DNA from: an uncultured Campylobacter sp.
Lineage (GTDB): Bacteria > Campylobacterota > Campylobacteria > Campylobacterales > Campylobacteraceae
Length of the DNA stretch: 44,796 nt
Direction of reading: 5' to 3'
Assembly: GCF_938039205.1 (NCBI RefSeq)
Contig: NZ_CALHVM010000010.1
Location: 1-44,796, forward strand
The notes under the pieces were generated by a model that did no database searches, was not told where the DNA came from, and was given only the letters and a program-made list of their open reading frames with translations. Below, piece by piece: positions 38,517 through 44,796 of the stretch; the stretch's first letter is position 1, and each line of letters starts with the position of its first letter. Position numbers and translations under genes: made by a program.

Positions 38517-39074
38517 ATGAAAATAGCCGTGATCAACAAGAAGGGCGGCGTAGGAAAGACGCCGTTTGCTTTTAGTATAGCAAAGGATTTAGGATACTTC
38601 TTGCAATCAAACGATAAATCGTGTATAGAGAACATTTATCCCAAAAAGGCTAAAATTTTAGATAAAGTCCAAAGCATAGACGATTGCGTTTATGATTTTG
38701 GAGGATTCGTCGCAGGAGGCGTCCTGGATATTTTAAAGGGTTGCAAAGCTATCATAGTGCCTTGCACGCCTTCTTATAACGCCGTATTGAGAACGGTTGA
38801 AACTATCGAGGAGATCTCGCACATCAATCCAAATATCGTGGTAATAGCTACAAACTACAAGGACGACAAGGAGTTAGAGTTTCTAAATTCTAACCTAAAG
38901 AACAGATTTCAAAATATCCCGATGTTTTATTTTAAGAACTCCAAAATAGTAAATAACGCTATTAATACCGGGCTATCGTTTACAGAGCTTTATAATGAAA
39001 ACGCTTTATCGCAAAGAAGCTACCAGGTATTCTTCGACGAATATCAATCGCTACTTACGAAATTGAAAGGATAA
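38517..39074 (+). CDS. parA: ParA-type partition ATPase
   Basis: A 185-residue ATPase with a deviant Walker A, KKGGVGKTPF (residues 8-17). The lysine expected in ParA is present, and proline replaces the usual Thr/Ser after GKT. The switch-like VYDFGGFV and IIVPCTPSYNAV follow. Short (class Ib) ParAs without an N-terminal HTH pair with small RHH proteins, exactly the situation here. It moves plasmid copies to daughter cells together with the partner at 39078 and the repeats upstream. Distance to the partner is 3 nt. Confidence 0.87.
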   Translation: MKIAVINKKGGVGKTPFAFSIAKDLGYFLQSNDKSCIENIYPKKAKILDKVQSIDDCVYDFGGFVAGGVLDILKGCKAIIVPCTPSYNAVLRTVETIEEISHINPNIVVIATNYKDDKELEFLNSNLKNRFQNIPMFYFKNSKIVNNAINTGLSFTELYNENALSQRSYQVFFDEYQSLLTKLKG

Positions 39075-39077
39075 ACT

Positions 39078-39335
39078 ATGGCAAAAAATATGGAATTAGA
39101 CATAGACTCAGTCTTAAAAGGAACCGGGGCTAACCGCACGTTCAGCTCGGAGGATAAAAAAGAGAGGATGGGGAGGCCTAGGCTCGAAGAAGCAGATAAA
39201 GCCAATAAGCGTATAACCCTATACTGCACAGAGGCCGAATATAATTTTATAGAGGAATATTGCAAGAAGAATTTCATCAGCAAAAATTTATTCCTACGCT
39301 CGCTCATCAACAAAAAAATGGATATGGAGGAATAA
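39078..39335 (+). CDS. RHH partition partner (ParG/CopG-like)
   Basis: An 85-residue protein with a flexible, charged N terminus and the ribbon-helix-helix-like C terminus NKRITLYCTEAEYNFIEEYC...SKNLFLRSLIN. Class Ib ParA systems use such RHH centromere-binding proteins. It begins 3 nt after parA. It converges on the end of the giant methyltransferase gene, with 47 nt between stops. Confidence 0.78.
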   Translation: MAKNMELDIDSVLKGTGANRTFSSEDKKERMGRPRLEEADKANKRITLYCTEAEYNFIEEYCKKNFISKNLFLRSLINKKMDMEE

Positions 39336-39382
39336 AATTTGGGATCGTAGGACAAGATGCGAGCCTTGTCCTTTTGATATAT

Positions 39383-42300
39383 CTACCGCTCAAAGCTTTC
39401 ATTTTTCTCGATATCGCCTGCTTTTTGCTTTTGCACGGCTTTTTCCGAGTGTTCTTTTAAAAGCTCCAGCGATCTAGCGATGAAGCTACTTTTATAGTTT
39501 TTGTTGGCGGCTACTTTATCAAGTTCCGCGTTGATCTTCCTGTCGTCTTCTCTAAGGAGTTCTAAGATATTCATGCGGCCATACTCTTGACTTTCTGAGA
39601 TGATTTGCCTTAAGTCATTGTTTTGCGTTTTTAGTTCGGATATTCTTTTTTCGTTTTTACCGATAGTTTCTTCCATAGAGTTTATGAAATTATTTAAACG
39701 CCTAAAAAAGCCGTTAAATTTTATCTCGTCGCGTATGAGAGAAGTTCTGCTTTGCTGGTTGTAGGTCAAATTTGATGGAGCTAGAGTGTCCCCGGTCGCC
39801 AGATTTTCTAGCTCAAATACTACGGCGTTGAGCGTTCTTTCATAATATCCGCTGACCTTGAAGCCCTTAAAATCGACGAAATTCACCTCTTGCCCATCCT
39901 TGGCGAAAAGCTTGTCTAAATTATCTTTGAATGTTTTTTCCAGCTTTTCTTGCATAGTTTTGACGGCTTCCGAGGCGTCGTCTTTGGGGATCGTTACGGG
40001 GATTATGTCCGTGAAATTCCCGTTATCGACGTATGCGTTACACTTAAAATCGCTACTCTCAAATTTGGCGGCTTCTCTGATTGCGCGGACGAGTTTTTCA
40101 TTTTCTTTACCGATATGCTCGATCTTTTTGATGTTTGAGGCTAGGATATCCTCGCTTCTATGTCTTTCTTTTTTGAATTCTTTATATAGCATCTCTTCTT
40201 TATCGAGCGCCGTTTTGATTTGAATTTGCGTTAGCATGAGCGGGTTGCCGGTCGCGATGGCTTTCATTTCGGCCACGCTTGCGATATCTTCGTCAAAGCC
40301 GCTTAATGACCTGTCGCCGCCGATCACCCCTTTTCTAAAATTTACGATGGATTTAGTTTTGTTTTCGATGATCTGCCATGAAACGGCATCGTATGTTTGT
40401 TCCGTGATATATCTGAATTCTTTGATTTTGAAATTTTTGGGGTCGCGCATAAATAGAAAATTCCCTTGCCTGATCACTCGCCCGTTCCTTTGCACGAAAT
40501 CAGACGGCCTCCACGGCACGTCGAGATGGTGAATAGCCGTGACCCGCTGCTGCACGTTCGTTCCCGCTCCCATTTTTGCGGTCGATCCGATTAAAATTCT
40601 AACTTCGCCGCGATTTACCTTACCGAATAGCTCGATCTTTTTAGTGTTGCTGCCATTGGTATCGTGGATAAAGGCTATTTCTTCGCGAGGTATGCCCTTT
40701 GCGACCAGTTTTTTATAGAGATCACCGTATAAAAAGAAGGTATCGTTCGGCATTGTTATATCGGCGGCCTCCGATTCGTCTTCCATTTCCAAGGATTGAT
40801 TTATATTGACGAATTTGTTTGCGTTAATATCTTGCTGCGCGGTAGCGTTTTCGTCTAGAGATATGCTTTGAGAAGTTTGCCCGGTTCTTGGCGTTCCGAT
40901 ATCTAAAAATACGAGCTGGGTGCCCTTATCGACATTCCACTCGCGATACTCTTTGAGAATATTTTCGACGCAGTTATTGATCTTTGAATCTTGCGCGTCT
41001 TGTGCATTTGGATTTATAAGCCTAAAATCTAACCCCGCCTTTTTGGCATCGCCGGTACATTTTAAGTAGTTATCCTCCGAAGGATCGTCGGGCATGTGTT
41101 CCATTCTGTAAATGATTGAGCCTTCGTTAAATTCTCCTCTATCGTCTTGTATACCGATAAATTTAGCAACTTCATCAGATCGTTTAGATACGCTTTTAAT
41201 AACTTCGACTTCCGGGACGTAGTGCTCGTGATATTGTTTGATATCGTCATTGGTGACTATGTCCGCAAAATTTAAATACGCGGCCGCGATCTCGGGCAAA
41301 TTTTCAAATTCACTAAACCTGGTAACGGCTTTGTATTTTTGGGCAGAGGCGTCAAGTTCGAAGGTAGTATCTATTTTGGCAAAGGTCGCCGCCCAAGCAT
41401 CGAATGAATAAATGCCTTGAGCTTTTAGTTGATCGGGCGATAGATATTTTTGTATTGCGTAAAGCTCGGTCAAGCTATTGCTGATCGGCGTGCCGGTAAG
41501 AAATATAATTTTTTTATCGTTCTCGTGCAGATAGGTCGTTTTTTCAAACAAATTTATAGCCTTTGCAGACCCCGCCGGAGATCCCAGGCCTTTAACTTTA
41601 TCAAGCGAGGTAGAAAATGGTAAATTTTTATACATATGGCTTTCGTCGATCACTAGGCAGTCTATTCCAAGATCGGAAAAGTCGAGCAGTTTCGTCTTGT
41701 CTTTGACGTTTAATAGCTCGTTTAACTTTGCCTCCAAGCTATCTACTCTTTGTTCTAGCCTTTTTATGGATACTCTAGGCGCGTTTTCATCTCTTTCTTT
41801 GAGCTCTATGCTCTCCTTTAAATCGTTTATTTGCTCTTCCAGCACTTGCTGCGTTATTTCAAGAGGGACGGGGAGTCTCTCGAGCTGCGAGTGGGTTATC
41901 AAGATAGCATCGTAGCCGCCGTTTGCGATTTTTGCAAAAAATTCGTCTCGGTTGTCTGGGCTTGTCGATTTTTCCTCGGCCACTAATATATTTGCGCCCG
42001 GATACGCGTTCATAAATTCGCTTTCCCACTGGCTTATTAAGTGATTTGGGACGGCTATGAGCGGTTTATCTATTAACCCTATCCGTTTTTGCTCCATGAC
42101 CGAGCAAATAGACGATAGCGTCTTGCCCGCTCCCACTTCGTGATCAAATAGGCAAATTCTTTCGTTGACGGCTCTAGCTACGGCATCGAGTTGGTGTTTT
42201 CTGAGGGTATAGGCTTGATTTAAGCCTTTTATGTTCAATCTCTCTCCGTCGTAGCTCTTTTTTACATAGCAGTTAAATTTTTCGTTATAGATATTAGCCA

Positions 42301-44796
42301 GCTCGGTTCTTCTTTTGGGATCGTCCATAATCCAGTCGTCAAATAGATTTTTGATCAGTTCGACTTTTTGATTAGCCGCTTGAGAGGCTTCGACGTCGGT
42401 AACCTTTTTGGGCACCGCCTCACCTTTAGAATTTACGTATGTCTCGGTCTCGCTATCTTTGGTTATCCTTATGCTTTTACGCATCAAGGCCGCTTCGGCC
42501 ACTTGAAATACGCTAAGGCTTTGCCTCGGGTTTATGTGGCCGTATGAAAATTTGCTTATATTATAGCGGCTCATCCTATAGCCGCTACCTGTGAAGCTCC
42601 AGGAGCCGACTTTTTCGTTATAGCTTAGCTGCCAATTGTCCCTGGTTATACCAAATTGTTTCTCAAAAAACTCGTTATAGTGTTTTAGTGGAATCCACGG
42701 CGCACCCATAGGAGCGGATATCTCGCTCGCCTCGATATCTTTGGGTAAAACAGACGTAAGCGCGGCAACGTTGTGGTTTATCTCGGGGTAGGTTTTTGCG
42801 ACTTCTGACGCGAGCCTTAGCTTCTCTTTGACGTTGCCGCTTAAATACTTGGGAGCAAATTCGTATCGCGTTTCTCCGGCGATAAGCTTGTCCGGATTTA
42901 AAAAAATCATATTTTTACGCATAAGTTCGCTTATTACGTCTTTTTGATCCTTGTTTAGCTCTTTTGCTATGTAGTCTATATTTACTTTGCCGAATTTATT
43001 AATGCTAGCAAAAAGGCCGTCTGGGGCATTGTCGAATTTTATATCCGCTTGCGAGCGTATGGCGCGATTTACTAGGATGTTTGCTTTTTTGGCATTTTCG
43101 TTTCTAGGCGTTAAGCCCTTTTGTATTGCTTCTTTTTGCGTTATACCTTTGTCGTAATTAGCCTCGAGCGAAATAACTTTTTGAGCTTCGACGTCGGCTC
43201 TAATCGCTCTGTTTTTTCTAGGATTATGCAAGAAGTCGCCGCTTTTATGGTAGTCGTCGTAAAGCTCGTTTAGTTTTGTCCTGGCGGCCGTTAAAACTCG
43301 ATCGTCGTCTGCTATATCGCTTTTTTCAAGCTCTAGTAGCTGATTATACGTATCTCTCATTGCAATGAACGCTAAGACGCGTTTTTCTTCAAGCTTGCTT
43401 AAATTAGTTTCTCTAATAACGAATTTGTCGTCATTATCGTATGCTTTTTCTTTTAGATATATTTTGCCGTCAAAGACCAGGTAGTTTTCGGATTTTAACC
43501 TATCGAAATATTCCTTGTCTTTGACATATAGTGGGTTTTGCTTATCTATATAGACGATGTTTTTGTCGACGTCTTGTTCTTTAAATTTATAAATATTTTT
43601 CGGCAAGGTATCAACAAATAAGCTCAAGGCCTCCTGTAAATTTATATCTTTATTTTCGCCGCACGTGAGCTCCTCTCCGTATCGTCCTGTTTTGATCTCC
43701 AAATTTCCTAGGATATTTTGCGGATTGTCGGCGAAATACTCGTTTATGTGAAATTTGTCATCATTGAGTTTTTTCGTACCGACCCAGTTTTGGTCAAGTT
43801 CTTTTGAAACGCCCTTTTTGAATACAACGATATCGGTAACCGGCTGCGTCGTGCCGGCACTTTTAAAAACGGTATTGGGAAGTCTCACCGCACCCAAAAA
43901 AGTAGCTTTTTGGGCGATCATTTCGCGTATTTGCGTATCTTTTGCATCCAAAAAGTGGCTAGAAATGACAAACGCCATAATGCCGTCGTCTTTTAAAAGC
44001 TCAATACTCTTTGCGGCAAAGAAGTTATGGATGCTCGCCCCATTAAGATTTTTAAAATTTCCGTCGTAAACCCTAGCTTGAGAATACGGAGGGTTGCCGA
44101 CTACCGCATCAAATCTTTTTTGCGGATTATAGTCTTGAAAACCGCTATAAATGTTAAGTTGATTTGGATATAGTTTTTCGCAAATTTGATGACTTAGCTC
44201 ATTGAGCTCAATCGTCGTAAAATGGTATTTTTTCTCTTTATTAAAACCTAAAAATAGACCCGTTCCGGCGCTAGGCTCTAATATTTCCTTTGTGTTGTCG
44301 TCATTATTTACCCCTAACCGCTCCAGGCTTTTGTATATCGTATTTATGACGATTCTTGGGGTATAGAATGAGTTTTGGGTAGAGCTTTGAGCCTCTTTAA
44401 ATTCTTTATCGCTTAAAAGCCCTTTTAGCTCTTGATATTCCTTGTGCCACTCCTCGTTGCTTGGGTCGAATGCTTGTGGTAAAGATCCCCAGCCCGAAAA
44501 GCCGTTTAAAATTTCTTGTTCTTCCTTCGTAGCGTATATTTTTTTATCTTTTAACGGTTGTGGCAGTTTTATGGAGTTTAACTCTTTGACGAGTTTTAAG
44601 GCTTTGATATTTTTCTTGAATCTATCTTTTGCTCCGGAGACCGGGACTTCGTCTCCCGGGACGAAGTCCGATGTATCGCCGGTGCTCGTTACATAATAAA
44701 AACCTTCTCCTCCAGGAGTTGCCTGGAGTATGGATATATCCTGTCCTTGCCCATTTTCATCGTTCGCAATATCTCTATGTATCCCTGATAAAGATT
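39383..44796 (-). CDS. Giant DNA methyltransferase/SNF2-type helicase (DarB-like), main part
   Basis: The main part of a 2023-residue protein whose first 237 or so residues are encoded at 713-1. Numbering from that start: an adenine-methyltransferase core with SAM motif I EPSAGTG (393-399) and the catalytic NPPY (454-457), then a long linker. The SF2/SNF2 helicase follows: Walker A GAGKT (1108-1112), DESH box (1270-1273), FLTGTPISNS, and motif VI QRNGRVIRQG (from 1655). Charged coiled coils fill the last 300 residues. Domain order and size match phage P1 DarB and large plasmid/ICE proteins that protect incoming DNA from restriction. Lying at the end of the transfer operon suits that job: modification of plasmid DNA during entry. 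No target-recognition domain was identified. Confidence 0.87.
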   Translation of the reverse strand, partial: SLSGIHRDIANDENGQGQDISILQATPGGEGFYYVTSTGDTSDFVPGDEVPVSGAKDRFKKNIKALKLVKELNSIKLPQPLKDKKIYATKEEQEILNGFSGWGSLPQAFDPSNEEWHKEYQELKGLLSDKEFKEAQSSTQNSFYTPRIVINTIYKSLERLGVNNDDNTKEILEPSAGTGLFLGFNKEKKYHFTTIELNELSHQICEKLYPNQLNIYSGFQDYNPQKRFDAVVGNPPYSQARVYDGNFKNLNGASIHNFFAAKSIELLKDDGIMAFVISSHFLDAKDTQIREMIAQKATFLGAVRLPNTVFKSAGTTQPVTDIVVFKKGVSKELDQNWVGTKKLNDDKFHINEYFADNPQNILGNLEIKTGRYGEELTCGENKDINLQEALSLFVDTLPKNIYKFKEQDVDKNIVYIDKQNPLYVKDKEYFDRLKSENYLVFDGKIYLKEKAYDNDDKFVIRETNLSKLEEKRVLAFIAMRDTYNQLLELEKSDIADDDRVLTAARTKLNELYDDYHKSGDFLHNPRKNRAIRADVEAQKVISLEANYDKGITQKEAIQKGLTPRNENAKKANILVNRAIRSQADIKFDNAPDGLFASINKFGKVNIDYIAKELNKDQKDVISELMRKNMIFLNPDKLIAGETRYEFAPKYLSGNVKEKLRLASEVAKTYPEINHNVAALTSVLPKDIEASEISAPMGAPWIPLKHYNEFFEKQFGITRDNWQLSYNEKVGSWSFTGSGYRMSRYNISKFSYGHINPRQSLSVFQVAEAALMRKSIRITKDSETETYVNSKGEAVPKKVTDVEASQAANQKVELIKNLFDDWIMDDPKRRTELANIYNEKFNCYVKKSYDGERLNIKGLNQAYTLRKHQLDAVARAVNERICLFDHEVGAGKTLSSICSVMEQKRIGLIDKPLIAVPNHLISQWESEFMNAYPGANILVAEEKSTSPDNRDEFFAKIANGGYDAILITHSQLERLPVPLEITQQVLEEQINDLKESIELKERDENAPRVSIKRLEQRVDSLEAKLNELLNVKDKTKLLDFSDLGIDCLVIDESHMYKNLPFSTSLDKVKGLGSPAGSAKAINLFEKTTYLHENDKKIIFLTGTPISNSLTELYAIQKYLSPDQLKAQGIYSFDAWAATFAKIDTTFELDASAQKYKAVTRFSEFENLPEIAAAYLNFADIVTNDDIKQYHEHYVPEVEVIKSVSKRSDEVAKFIGIQDDRGEFNEGSIIYRMEHMPDDPSEDNYLKCTGDAKKAGLDFRLINPNAQDAQDSKINNCVENILKEYREWNVDKGTQLVFLDIGTPRTGQTSQSISLDENATAQQDINANKFVNINQSLEMEDESEAADITMPNDTFFLYGDLYKKLVAKGIPREEIAFIHDTNGSNTKKIELFGKVNRGEVRILIGSTAKMGAGTNVQQRVTAIHHLDVPWRPSDFVQRNGRVIRQGNFLFMRDPKNFKIKEFRYITEQTYDAVSWQIIENKTKSIVNFRKGVIGGDRSLSGFDEDIASVAEMKAIATGNPLMLTQIQIKTALDKEEMLYKEFKKERHRSEDILASNIKKIEHIGKENEKLVRAIREAAKFESSDFKCNAYVDNGNFTDIIPVTIPKDDASEAVKTMQEKLEKTFKDNLDKLFAKDGQEVNFVDFKGFKVSGYYERTLNAVVFELENLATGDTLAPSNLTYNQQSRTSLIRDEIKFNGFFRRLNNFINSMEETIGKNEKRISELKTQNNDLRQIISESQEYGRMNILELLREDDRKINAELDKVAANKNYKSSFIARSLELLKEHSEKAVQKQKAGDIEKNESFER
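44742..44796. repeat. Terminal direct repeat, right copy (circular overlap)
   Basis: Identical to 1-55. Joining 44741 to 1 keeps the giant methyltransferase frame open. Confidence 0.95.

Overview
The window reads as a complete, circular conjugative plasmid from a Campylobacter-like epsilonproteobacterium. The first 55 bases (1-55) recur exactly as the last 55 (44742-44796). This is the overlap a linearised circular contig leaves, so the molecule is about 44,741 bp. Support for Campylobacterota is inferential: AT-rich intergenic DNA, a VirB/VirD4 gene set like that of Campylobacter plasmids, an EexN-type lipoprotein, a VirB3-VirB4 fusion, a poly-G contingency tract and sigma28-type promoters. 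No rRNA, tRNA, IS element or CRISPR array was seen.

Layout. (1) 15.7 kb down to 0.8 kb, minus strand: a long transfer operon in the order eexN, virB2, virB3-B4, virB5, virB6, a VirB7-like lipoprotein, virB8, a small membrane protein, virB9, virB10, virB11, virD4, a Cag12-like lipoprotein, trbM, two unknowns and a Toprim primase. It leads into a giant methyltransferase/helicase gene (2023 codons) that crosses the contig ends (713 to 1, then 44741 to 39383). (2) 15.9-18.2 kb: a small HTH gene, a Rep_3-type repA and an iteron origin with DnaA-like boxes. (3) 18.2-19.06 kb: two small unknown genes. (4) 19.1-28.8 kb: an accessory secretion module bracketed by near-identical 27-bp direct repeats. 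(5) 28.8-32.2 kb: a membrane/TelA-like operon opposite a regulator, with a three-site operator array. (6) 32.4-36.1 kb: the regulator, a GNAT acetyltransferase, two HEPN/Abi-type genes and a candidate small RNA. (7) 36.1-39.3 kb: oriT with a recognisable nic core, a MobC-like accessory protein, a MOBP relaxase, and a parA/RHH partition pair with inverted repeats.

The most interesting part is the accessory module. Two paralogous exported proteins each carry a Sec signal peptide followed by a double-glycine leader, with the GG at residues 52-53 in both. They are encoded with a stand-alone C39 peptidase that has its own signal sequence and an intact Gln/Cys/His/Asp set, and with an outer-membrane beta-barrel protein. 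Interleaved are leaderless proteins sharing a VWGK motif. One of these, and a leaderless EF-hand protein, have TAAA-N15-GCCGAT sigma28 promoters. I infer a periplasmic GG-processing and outer-membrane export system tied to the host flagellar regulon and beside a LexA/CI-like autocleaving repressor. The second striking signal is a G12 tract in the 5' end of virB2, the pilin gene, which is out of frame as assembled and would be in frame at G10 or G13. This suggests phase-variable conjugation.
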